From NCBI RefSeq assembly GCF_001719165.1, contig NZ_CP017057.1:1054001-1118000 (forward strand): a stretch of DNA of 64,000 bases, read 5' to 3'. Under the pieces are notes generated by a model. It saw nothing but the letters and a program-made list of their open reading frames with translations, was not told the origin of the DNA and searched no databases. This document shows, piece by piece, positions 56,886 through 64,000 of this stretch (the first letter of the stretch is position 1; each line of letters opens with the position of its first letter). This stretch comes from Erythrobacter litoralis. Its GTDB lineage: Bacteria; Pseudomonadota; Alphaproteobacteria; Sphingomonadales; Sphingomonadaceae. The translations under genes and the position numbers were made by a program.

Positions 56886-57910
56886 CGCGCGACGCTCCAT
56901 ACCTCGTCGCCTTCGCCGACATCGAGCGCGTCCGCTGCCGCACTGTCGATCGCGATGGTGAAGCCGGTTTCCGCGTCGCCCGAAAGGGCCCGTGCGCCAT
57001 AGCAGGCGCGGAAGGTCTCGAGCCGGCCAGTGGCGAGAATCGCGCGCTCTCCCTCGGCAAGGTCCACATCCTCGACGACCGCGCGCACGCTGTTCTTCAC
57101 GCTGGCAACCTCGTCGGTGCGGGCGATCATGGTCGGCCCGCCGTCGAAGATGTCGACATAGCCTTCGTAGCTGAAGCCCTCGTTCTCAAGCATTCGCATC
57201 GCCGCGCGGCCTGTCGGGTGGGGCACGCCGATCACGCTCCTCGCATCGTCGTCGAGCATCGCGACATAGACCGGGTGCTTGGGCATGAGGTCGGCGATGA
57301 ACTGGTTGCCGTTGATCGCGTTGAAATAGTCCGCTTCCTGGAAATTCATCCCGAAGAAACGCCCCGCGACCCCGTCCCAGAAAGGCGAACCGCCACGCTC
57401 GTCGATGATGCCGCGAAGTTCGGCGAGCACCTTGTCGGCGAAGCGCGCACGGTGCATCGCGATGAAGAGATAGCGCGAGCGCGCCAGCAGAAGGCCGAGG
57501 CCGCCTGCGCGTTCATTGGGATGAAGGAACAGCCCGCCGACCTCCGCCGCGCCCTCGAGATCGGTGACGAGACTCAGCATTTCGGCGCGCACCGTGCGGT
57601 CGAGCTCCTTCGAATACTGGGTCAGCGTGTTGAGCCGGTAGGAATAGAACGGCCAGCGCTGTCCGACCTGCGTCATCAACTGGCTGGTCCCCCTGACCGC
57701 GCCGGTTTCATGGTTCTCGAGCACGAGCACGAATTGCTCGGCGGTGAGGTCGTTCGAGGTGTTCGCGAAGGCCTTGGCCGCGGCGTCCAGCTTTGCGGAA
57801 AGCGCCTTGCGATCCGGGGGAAGGTTGGTGAAACCGCCGCCGGTCAGCTTCGCCATCTCGTAGAGATGTTCAAGATCCCCGGGGCGCGCTGCGCGCAGGC
57901 GAAAGGTCAA
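56882..57910 (-). CDS. astA: Arginine N-succinyltransferase
   Basis: A 342-residue AstA. It has a GNAT-like N-terminal region (FRLRAARPGDLEHLYEMA), GGLFLHPNERAGGLGLLLARSRYLFIA (core HPNERAGGLGLLLARSRYLF, acyl-CoA site), and GRFFGMNFQEADYFN. It succinylates arginine with succinyl-CoA, step 1 of the AST pathway. The start is TTG 57910 with AAGGAG seven bases upstream. It overlaps the M20 hydrolase stop as TTGA, the same coupling style as ATGA. No in-frame ATG gives a sensible N-terminus. Confidence 0.92.
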   Translation of the reverse strand: MTFRLRAARPGDLEHLYEMAKLTGGGFTNLPPDRKALSAKLDAAAKAFANTSNDLTAEQFVLVLENHETGAVRGTSQLMTQVGQRWPFYSYRLNTLTQYSKELDRTVRAEMLSLVTDLEGAAEVGGLFLHPNERAGGLGLLLARSRYLFIAMHRARFADKVLAELRGIIDERGGSPFWDGVAGRFFGMNFQEADYFNAINGNQFIADLMPKHPVYVAMLDDDARSVIGVPHPTGRAAMRMLENEGFSYEGYVDIFDGGPTMIARTDEVASVKNSVRAVVEDVDLAEGERAILATGRLETFRACYGARALSGDAETGFTIAIDSAAADALDVGEGDEVWSVAR

Positions 57911-59130
57911 TTGGTTTCTCCTTCGCGCGCCCCATGCTCCGCCAGCGCGCCTTCGGCAAGCCGCTCGATCACCCTTGCCGACAGCGCCGCGCGTTCGGCG
58001 AGGCTGGGGACGATCAGAAATTCGTCCGAGGAGTGGATCGACCCGCCGCGAACGCCCATCGTGTCGACCACGGGCACGCCGCAGGCGGCGATATTGTTGC
58101 CGTCGCACACCCCGCCAGTCGATTTCCAGCGAATGTCCTGACCCAGTTCCGCCCCGCATTCGCGCACGAGATCGAACAGCGCCTGCGCGCGCGCATCGAC
58201 CGGTTTGGGCGGACGTGTGACGCCGCCATGGCGGTGCACCGTCACTTCGTGCGCGGAACCGATTTCGGCCAGCACGTCGTCCAGCGCGGCATCGAAGCTC
58301 TCCATCGCCTCGGTCGACCTTGGCCGGATGTTGAAGCGCAGCAGGGCATGGTCGGGCACGACATTGTTCGGCCCGCCGCCTTCGAGTTTCGCCGGGTTCA
58401 CGGTGATATCCGCGCGCTCCATCGCCTTCAGCCGCACGATCAGGTCGGCCGCCGCCACGATCGCGTTGCGCCCGTCCTCGGGATTGCGTCCGGCATGGGC
58501 GGACTTGCCCCGGATCGTGATCGAGTAATTGCCGGTCCCGCCGCGTTCATGTGCAAGCGTACCGTCGGGAAGCGCGGCGGGCTCGTAGGTGAGGGCAGCG
58601 AGCTTGCCCTGTGCGAGTTCGGCGATCAGCGCAGCGCTCGCGAGCGAACCTGTCTCCTCGTCCGAATTGATCAGCACGTCATAGCCCAGGCTCGAGGCCG
58701 AGGCGGTCCGCTCGAAGGCGAGCAGGGCATGGAGCATGACCGCGATCCCGCCCTTCATGTCGGCGACGCCCGGCCCGTTGAGCGTCTGATCATCGAGCCA
58801 GCGCTGCTCCTGAAAGGGATGGTCGGGCGGAAACACCGTGTCCATGTGCCCGGTCAGCACGATGCGGCGGTTGGCCCCGGGCCGGACGCGCACGACGAGA
58901 TGCTTTCCATTCGCCTTTTCGTATTCGCTGCCATCGCCCGCGATCGCGGTGACGGGTGCCGGTTCGACCAGTTCGACGGTTCCGGGCAGTGCGCGGAACG
59001 CCTGCGCAAGCGCATCCGCCTGTTTTGCAAGCCCTTCGAGATTGCCGGTGCCGGTGTTGATCGCGCTCCACGCCTCGACCTGTTCGAGCATGGCGGCGGC
59101 ATCGATCGCTGGGGAAGTTCGCATGTCCAT
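57907..59130 (-). CDS. M20-family metallohydrolase in the arginine operon
   Basis: A 407-residue M20 peptidase. The metal-ligand motif is LTGHMDTVFPP, then GVADMKGG (bridging Asp), the catalytic Glu pair in INSDEETGS, and the dimerisation domain after GKSAHAGRNPEDG. The nearest types are carboxypeptidase-G2-like or ArgE/DapE-like deacylases. Its position as first gene of hydrolase-astA-astB suggests a deacylation step on a succinylated amino acid, in the manner of AstE, but this is inference. astC, astD and a true astE are not in the window. Confidence 0.85.
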   Translation of the reverse strand: MDMRTSPAIDAAAMLEQVEAWSAINTGTGNLEGLAKQADALAQAFRALPGTVELVEPAPVTAIAGDGSEYEKANGKHLVVRVRPGANRRIVLTGHMDTVFPPDHPFQEQRWLDDQTLNGPGVADMKGGIAVMLHALLAFERTASASSLGYDVLINSDEETGSLASAALIAELAQGKLAALTYEPAALPDGTLAHERGGTGNYSITIRGKSAHAGRNPEDGRNAIVAAADLIVRLKAMERADITVNPAKLEGGGPNNVVPDHALLRFNIRPRSTEAMESFDAALDDVLAEIGSAHEVTVHRHGGVTRPPKPVDARAQALFDLVRECGAELGQDIRWKSTGGVCDGNNIAACGVPVVDTMGVRGGSIHSSDEFLIVPSLAERAALSARVIERLAEGALAEHGAREGETN

Positions 59131-59281
59131 GACAATTCCCTAGACGCTGGCCCGTCCTGTTCCAACCCGCGCGGAACCGCTTTCGCCACCGCGCCGTTGC
59201 AATCGGTGGAGCGCTTCGCCATAGCGCCTGCCGTCCTCCTCCCCGGGGCCCGTTCAAGCGAGTCATGAGGACACGAATACA

Positions 59282-61378
59282 ATGGCACAGATGATCACCC
59301 GCGCCGGCCTGACGGTCGACGGGCGGCTGGCGGATTTCCTCGAACGCGAGGTGCTCAAGCCGCTCGGACGCGATCCTGAGGCGTTCTGGCAGGGCTTCGC
59401 GAAGCTGCTTGCCGATTTCGCGCCGCGAAATGCCGCGCTTCTGGAAAAGCGCGAGGAACTGCAGAGCGCAATCGATGCCTGGCACGAGGAACGCCGCGGC
59501 CAGCCGCACGACCAGGCCGAATATCGCGCCTTTCTAGAGGAGATCGGCTATCTCGTCCTCGAGCCGGGCGAATTCACCATCGGCACGCAGAACGTCGATC
59601 CCGAGATCGCTACGATGGCCGGGCCGCAGCTGGTGGTGCCTATCCTGAACGCGCGCTTCCTGCTCAACGCCGCCAACGCGCGCTGGGGAAGCCTGTATGA
59701 TGCCTTCTACGGCACCGACGCGCTCGACGCGCCACCCGCCCGTCCTGGCGGCTATGACGAGGAACGCGGTGCGGCAGTGATCGCACGGGGCCGTGAATTT
59801 CTCGATGCGACGTTCGCGCTGAAAGAAGGCAGCTGGAGCGACATCACCGGCCCCGATGACATCGCGCTGGTCGATGAAACGCACTATGTCGGCCGGTCGG
59901 AAAAGGGCCGAATGTTCGTCAACAACGGCCTCCATGTCGAAGTCGTGTTCGATTCCACGACGCAGGTCGGAAAGTCCGACAAGGCGGGCATTTCCGACAT
60001 CGTCATCGAAAGCGCGCTGACCACCATTGCCGATTGCGAGGATTCGGTCGCGGCGGTGGATGGCGAGGACAAGCTTCTCGCCTATTCCAACTGGCTCGGC
60101 GTGATCCGCGGCGATCTCGAGGAAAGCTTCGACAAGGGCGGAAAGACGCTCACCCGCAGGCTGGCGGGCGACAAGTCCTACACCGCCCCCGACGGTTCCG
60201 AGCACAGCCTGCCGGGCCGCAGCCTGCTGTTCGTGCGCAATGTCGGCCATCTGATGACCAATCCGGCGATCCGCCTGCCCGATGGCAGCGAGATCCCCGA
60301 GGGCCTGATGGACGCGGTGTTCACCAGCGCGATCAGCACATTGGATGTCGAGGGCCACGCGGAATACGGCAACAGCCGCGCGCGCAGCATCTACATCGTC
60401 AAGCCCAAGATGCACGGGCCGGAGGAATGCGCGTTCACCAATGACCTGTTCGACCGGGTCGAGGACCTCATCGGCCTCCCCCGCCACACGATCAAGGTCG
60501 GCGTGATGGACGAGGAGCGGCGCACTTCGGCGAACCTTTCCGCTTGCATCCACGCGGTGAAGGACCGGATCGTCTTCATCAACACCGGCTTCCTCGATCG
60601 GACCGGCGATGAAATCCACACCTCGATGCGCGCCGGGCCGATGATGCGAAAGGGCGCGATGAAAGGCTCGGCCTGGCTCCGCGCCTATGAGGCGAGGAAT
60701 GTCGCGATCGGCCTGAAGCACGGCCTGTCGGGCAAGGCACAGATCGGCAAGGGCATGTGGGCCGCGCCCGACCGGATGGCGGCGATGATGGAGGAGAAGA
60801 TCGGTCACCTGCGCGCGGGTGCCAACACCGCTTGGGTGCCATCGCCCACGGCCGCGACGCTCCACGCGCTGCATTATCACCGCGAGAACGTCTTCGAGAT
60901 TCAGGCGACCCTGCCCGAGGCGCCAGGCCTCGATGCGCTGCTGACGATCCCGCTAGCCGAAAACACCAACTGGCCCGAGGACGAGCTGCGCGAGGAACTC
61001 GACAACAATTGCCAGGGACTGCTGGGCTATGTCGTGCGCTGGATCGATCAGGGCGTGGGCTGTTCCAAGGTTCCCGACATCGATGATGTCGGCCTGATGG
61101 AGGACCGCGCGACCTTGCGCATTTCCTCGCAGCATATCGCGAACTGGCTCCATCACGGCGTGGTGAGCGAGGATCAGGTGATGGATTCGCTTCGCCGGAT
61201 GGCGGCCAAGGTCGACGGGCAGAACGCGAATGACCCGCTCTATCGACCGCTCATCGGAAACGAGGACGGACCCGCCTTCAGCGCGGCAAGGGATCTCATC
61301 TTCAAGGGCGTGGAGCAGCCATCAGGCTATACCGAGCCGCTGCTGCACCAATGGCGGCAGGTGGCGAAGGCCGGCTGA
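59282..61378 (+). CDS. glcB: Malate synthase G
   Basis: A 698-residue malate synthase G, slightly shorter than the usual ~720. The family landmarks are [31 protein letters not shown] and [14 protein letters not shown]. The active-site Arg is in [13 protein letters not shown], and [17 protein letters not shown] is also present. It condenses glyoxylate and acetyl-CoA to malate. ATG 59282 follows AGGACACG. Isocitrate lyase is not in the window. Confidence 0.96.
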   Translation: MAQMITRAGLTVDGRLADFLEREVLKPLGRDPEAFWQGFAKLLADFAPRNAALLEKREELQSAIDAWHEERRGQPHDQAEYRAFLEEIGYLVLEPGEFTIGTQNVDPEIATMAGPQLVVPILNARFLLNAANARWGSLYDAFYGTDALDAPPARPGGYDEERGAAVIARGREFLDATFALKEGSWSDITGPDDIALVDETHYVGRSEKGRMFVNNGLHVEVVFDSTTQVGKSDKAGISDIVIESALTTIADCEDSVAAVDGEDKLLAYSNWLGVIRGDLEESFDKGGKTLTRRLAGDKSYTAPDGSEHSLPGRSLLFVRNVGHLMTNPAIRLPDGSEIPEGLMDAVFTSAISTLDVEGHAEYGNSRARSIYIVKPKMHGPEECAFTNDLFDRVEDLIGLPRHTIKVGVMDEERRTSANLSACIHAVKDRIVFINTGFLDRTGDEIHTSMRAGPMMRKGAMKGSAWLRAYEARNVAIGLKHGLSGKAQIGKGMWAAPDRMAAMMEEKIGHLRAGANTAWVPSPTAATLHALHYHRENVFEIQATLPEAPGLDALLTIPLAENTNWPEDELREELDNNCQGLLGYVVRWIDQGVGCSKVPDIDDVGLMEDRATLRISSQHIANWLHHGVVSEDQVMDSLRRMAAKVDGQNANDPLYRPLIGNEDGPAFSAARDLIFKGVEQPSGYTEPLLHQWRQVAKAG

Positions 61379-61456
61379 GCCAGCGGGTCGACGGGGCCTT
61401 TCGCAAGCAGGCCTGCAATCGGAACAACCGCGCCGCGCGGCCCGTTGTCTCGCCTG

Positions 61457-61894
61457 ATGACGCAAGCGGAAATCCACGTCCTCGTCTGGGGCATCGCCCT
61501 GCTGTTCGCTTTCGGCGCGATCCATCTCGCCGGACTCGAGCTTATCCGCTGGCTCAAGCCGAAGCGTCACCAGCACAGCCCGTTCGGCCTGCTGCTGACG
61601 TTCTGGGGCCTGGCCCTGCTGCACATGATCGAGATCGGCATCGCCGCCTCCGTCATCGCGCTGCTGCTGGGCAATCCGGCCTACGGCATGCTGAGCGACG
61701 GGATGAACGGCAGCGATGCGGCGGACTATCTCTATTTCGCGGGCATTTCCTTTTCGACGCTCGGCTATACGAGCATGTCGGCGCACGGTCCGATCCGGCT
61801 GATGGTGATGATGCTGTCGCTTTCCGGCTTCATGCTGATCACCTGGTCGGCGACTTTCATCTACACGATCTGGGGCGAGACTTTCAGGCAGTGA
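61457..61894 (+). CDS. Small ion-channel-like membrane protein
   Basis: A 145-residue protein with three hydrophobic helices (about 8-28, 47-70, 112-138). A pore-loop-like stretch YLYFAGISFSTLGYTSMSAHG precedes the last helix (core FAGISFSTLGYTSMS). This resembles the P-loop of two-TM potassium channels, but the usual GYG-D/E is GYTS. In-frame TTG 61445 is a less likely start. It is 78 bases after glcB on the same strand. Confidence 0.75.
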   Translation: MTQAEIHVLVWGIALLFAFGAIHLAGLELIRWLKPKRHQHSPFGLLLTFWGLALLHMIEIGIAASVIALLLGNPAYGMLSDGMNGSDAADYLYFAGISFSTLGYTSMSAHGPIRLMVMMLSLSGFMLITWSATFIYTIWGETFRQ

Positions 61895-61923
61895 TCAGCC
61901 GGGCCAGCGCGCTGCCGCCGCGA

Positions 61924-62283
61924 TCAGGTGATCAGGTGTTCGACCACCTTGCCGCCCTTTACGAACAGCACGACGACCTTGTCGGTGTCGCTGTCGGTTT
62001 CGCGGATCTTGTACATGTGGGTGACGGTTCCCTGCGGTCCGGGGCTTTCGATACCTTTGCCGCCAAGCAGCTTGGCGATGCCCTTGAAACCGGGGTCGGC
62101 CGCGATCGCGGTCAGCAGCGCGCTGGAGCTGACCGGGCGCTGGCTGACCTTGCTGCCGTCGATCACCCGGACACCGGGAACGGGCTCGGTGACCCCCGGT
62201 TCGCTGACGGCCTGGGCGGCAAGCGGATTGTTCGAAAACAGCAGGGCTGAGGCAAGGAGGGCGCAGGCTGTAGCAGTCTTCAT
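61924..62283 (-). CDS. Small exported protein, unknown function
   Basis: A 119-residue protein with a signal peptide (cleavage near LAAQA, residue 24). A short domain with alternating charged and hydrophobic residues ends KVVVLFVKGGKVVEHLIT. No family recognised. Codon bias is normal. It lies just downstream of rsmA on the same strand, with 75 bases between. Confidence 0.72.
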   Translation of the reverse strand: MKTATACALLASALLFSNNPLAAQAVSEPGVTEPVPGVRVIDGSKVSQRPVSSSALLTAIAADPGFKGIAKLLGGKGIESPGPQGTVTHMYKIRETDSDTDKVVVLFVKGGKVVEHLIT

Positions 62284-62358
62284 GTGAAGGGTCTCCGGGC
62301 CGAAAGGCGGCCGCGGCAAAATACGGCGCGCGGTCAGAACGCGCCACCAGATTCGCTA

Positions 62359-63183
62359 TCAGCCCGTCAATCGGCGCGCCAGCTCCGTGAATTCCCCGAC
62401 GCTCAGCGTTTCGGCGCGGCGGGTTTCGTCGATGCCGAGGCGGCTGAGCGCCTCGAGCGCGCCGGGCACGCCCTTTAGGCTCTGGCGCAGCATCTTGCGG
62501 CGCTGGCCGAATGCGGATTCGCTGATCCGTTCGATGACGCGCGCCGATACGCCTTCTGGCATGACGGCGGGCGTCACGTGGACCACCGCGCTCATCACCT
62601 TGGGCGGCGGGGTGAAAGCGCTGCGATGGACTTTCATCGCGAGCCGCGCGGTGCTGCGCCACTGGGCGAGGACGGCGAGCCGTCCATAGGCGCCGCTCCC
62701 CGGTTCGGCGACGATGCGTTCGGCCACCTCGCGTTGGAACATCAGCGTGAGCGAGGTCCATGCGGGCGGCCAGGCCTCGCCCGACAGCCATCTCACGAAC
62801 AGGGCGGTGCCGACATTGTAGGGCAGGTTGGAAAGCACGGCGAAGGGCTCGCCGCGCATGATGTCGGCGTGGTCGAGCTTCATCGCGTCGCCCTCGATCA
62901 CTGTGAGCTGGCCCGGAAAGGCTTCACCCAGTTCGGCAAGGGCGGGAAGGCAGCGGCGGTCCATCTCGATCGCGGTCACCCTTGCCCCGGCGCGCAAAGC
63001 CGCGCGCGTGAGCCCGCCAGGGCCGGGGCCGATTTCCAGCACCGCCTTGCCCGAAAGATCGCCGGGCAGGGCGGCGATGCGGCCCAGCAATTGTTCGTCA
63101 AGCAGGAAGTTCTGGCCGAGCGCCTTCGAGGCGGAAAGGCCGTGGCGCGCGATGACCTCGCGGATCGGGGGAAGGTCGGTCAC
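62359..63183 (-). CDS. rsmA: 16S rRNA (adenine1518/1519-N6)-dimethyltransferase
   Basis: A 274-residue KsgA/RsmA. The N-terminal SKALGQNFLLDEQLL is followed by the SAM-binding VLEIGPGPGGLTRAAL (near residues 48-63), an acidic residue in AIEMDRR and motif IV NLPYNVGTAL. It dimethylates two adjacent adenosines in helix 45. The start is GTG 63183, which overlaps the pdxA stop (GTGA), so the classic pdxA-ksgA coupling is kept. The frame is open further upstream without homology. Confidence 0.95.
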   Translation of the reverse strand: MTDLPPIREVIARHGLSASKALGQNFLLDEQLLGRIAALPGDLSGKAVLEIGPGPGGLTRAALRAGARVTAIEMDRRCLPALAELGEAFPGQLTVIEGDAMKLDHADIMRGEPFAVLSNLPYNVGTALFVRWLSGEAWPPAWTSLTLMFQREVAERIVAEPGSGAYGRLAVLAQWRSTARLAMKVHRSAFTPPPKVMSAVVHVTPAVMPEGVSARVIERISESAFGQRRKMLRQSLKGVPGALEALSRLGIDETRRAETLSVGEFTELARRLTG

Positions 63184-64000
63184 GCGGCCGCCCGCAGCGC
63201 CGCGCATTCGCCCGCCATGCGGATCGCAGCACACATCGCGCCCGGATCGGCCAGTCCCTTGCCCGCAATGTCGAAGGCGGTGCCGTGATCGGGCGAGGTC
63301 CGGATGATCGGCAGGCCCAGCGTGACGTTCACGCCTTCGTCGAATTCGAGCGCCTTCAGCGGGATCAGTGCCTGATCGTGATACATGCACAGGGCCGCAT
63401 CATAGGTCTCGCGAACGCGCGACGTGAAAAGCGCATCGCCCGGCACCGGGCCGAACACATCGAACCCCTCCGACTGCAGCGTACGGATCGCCGGTTCGAT
63501 GATGCGCGCTTCCTCGTCGCCGAACTTTCCATTTTCGCCCGCATGCGGATTGAGCCCGGCCACGGCGAGGCGCGCGCGCTCGACCCCGAAATCGCGCGCG
63601 AGAGCGCCGGCAACGATGCGCGCCTTGTGGACGATGAGATCGCTGGTGAGCATCGCGGGCACTTCGGCGAGTGCGCAATGCACCGTCAGCGGGACGGTGC
63701 GCAGACTCGGCCCGGCAAGCATCATCACCGCGTCGCGATAGGGCAGGCGGCAGGCATCGGCGAGAAATTCGGTCTGGCCCGGCGCGTCGAAGCCGATCCG
63801 TGCCAGCTCGCTCTTGGCGATCGGCCCGGTGACGAGCGCGGCCGCAACGCCTCCCATGGTAAATCGGGTCGCATAGGAGAGAGAAGCGAGCGCGAGCTTC
63901 GCTCCCGCCTCGCTCGGCGCGCCCGGCGCATAGGGCGCATCGAGCCCCGCCATCACCGGAAGCCCGGCGGAAAAGGCGAACAGTGCTTCTGCGGGATCCG
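63180..64000 (-). CDS. pdxA: 4-hydroxythreonine-4-phosphate dehydrogenase, 5' end cut by window
   Basis: The visible 272 residues cover the C-terminal part of PdxA. They include LVTGPIAKSEL, GQTEFLADAC, GLNPHAGENGKFGDEEA (metal-ligand His), TYDAALCMYHDQALIPLKAL (core MYHDQALIPLKAL) and SPDHGTAFDIAGKG. The frame runs to the window edge (DPAEALFAFSAGLP is the last part read), so the true start is outside. It oxidises 4-phosphohydroxythreonine in pyridoxal-phosphate synthesis. Confidence 0.93.
   Translation of the reverse strand, partial: DPAEALFAFSAGLPVMAGLDAPYAPGAPSEAGAKLALASLSYATRFTMGGVAAALVTGPIAKSELARIGFDAPGQTEFLADACRLPYRDAVMMLAGPSLRTVPLTVHCALAEVPAMLTSDLIVHKARIVAGALARDFGVERARLAVAGLNPHAGENGKFGDEEARIIEPAIRTLQSEGFDVFGPVPGDALFTSRVRETYDAALCMYHDQALIPLKALEFDEGVNVTLGLPIIRTSPDHGTAFDIAGKGLADPGAMCAAIRMAGECAALRAAA

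Overview
The window is a gene-dense, GC-rich chromosomal segment from an alphaproteobacterium. The best fit is the Sphingomonadales, most likely Erythrobacteraceae. Evidence for this is a circularly permuted two-piece tmRNA gene (an alphaproteobacterial trait), the overall gene content (TonB-dependent receptor, Anbu cluster, DUF3617 proteins, S10 peptidase, AST arginine genes) and the strong G/C third-position bias. There is no insertion sequence, prophage, CRISPR array, rRNA or ordinary tRNA gene. Most genes are housekeeping or catabolic and are packed into short operons with 4-base stop/start overlaps.

Layout. 0-10 kb is catabolic: a DCC-family protein, an FMN alpha-hydroxy-acid oxidase, an aldehyde dehydrogenase divergent from alanine dehydrogenase, glutathione-dependent formaldehyde oxidation (adhC-fghA), the last steps of tyrosine/homogentisate breakdown (fumarylacetoacetase family plus maiA) and a glutaryl-CoA dehydrogenase. 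10-20 kb has a single-domain response regulator, a membrane-anchored helix-hairpin-helix protein, a VWA lipoprotein, the operon tsaD-gpsA-flippase, and divergently hemC-hemD with a mitofilin-like membrane protein. 20-29 kb has a UbiH-type monooxygenase, dsbD, an S10 peptidase with a lipoprotein, uvrB, two tandem DUF3617 proteins and an alpha/beta hydrolase.

29.4-33.5 kb is the Anbu cluster: a circularly permuted ATP-grasp protein, an alpha-E protein, a transglutaminase and the Anbu proteasome homologue. It is followed by a LuxR-type regulator with an atypical receiver domain. 34-47 kb holds an extensin-like lipoprotein, a VOC protein, putP, typA, a large TonB-dependent receptor with a clear terminator, an RDD protein, the ybbAP-like ABC exporter beside a TesA-like esterase, and recF.

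The most unusual region is 48.4-49.4 kb. A -24/-12 (sigma-54) promoter with an upstream palindrome precedes three tandem, very small paralogous membrane peptides that share a V/I-P-A-S-P ending, followed by a 69-residue PspC-domain protein. The genes are too small for ordinary gene finding. I read this as a candidate envelope-stress (phage-shock-like) operon.

49.4-64 kb has an SDR-NUDIX pair, two TPM proteins with LemA, mscL, the permuted tmRNA (tag ANDNEALALAA), a secreted protein of unlike base composition just downstream of the tmRNA, an acidic repeat lipoprotein with a strong terminator, the arginine succinyltransferase operon (M20 hydrolase-astA-astB), malate synthase G, a small ion-channel-like protein, and rsmA-pdxA, the latter cut by the window end.
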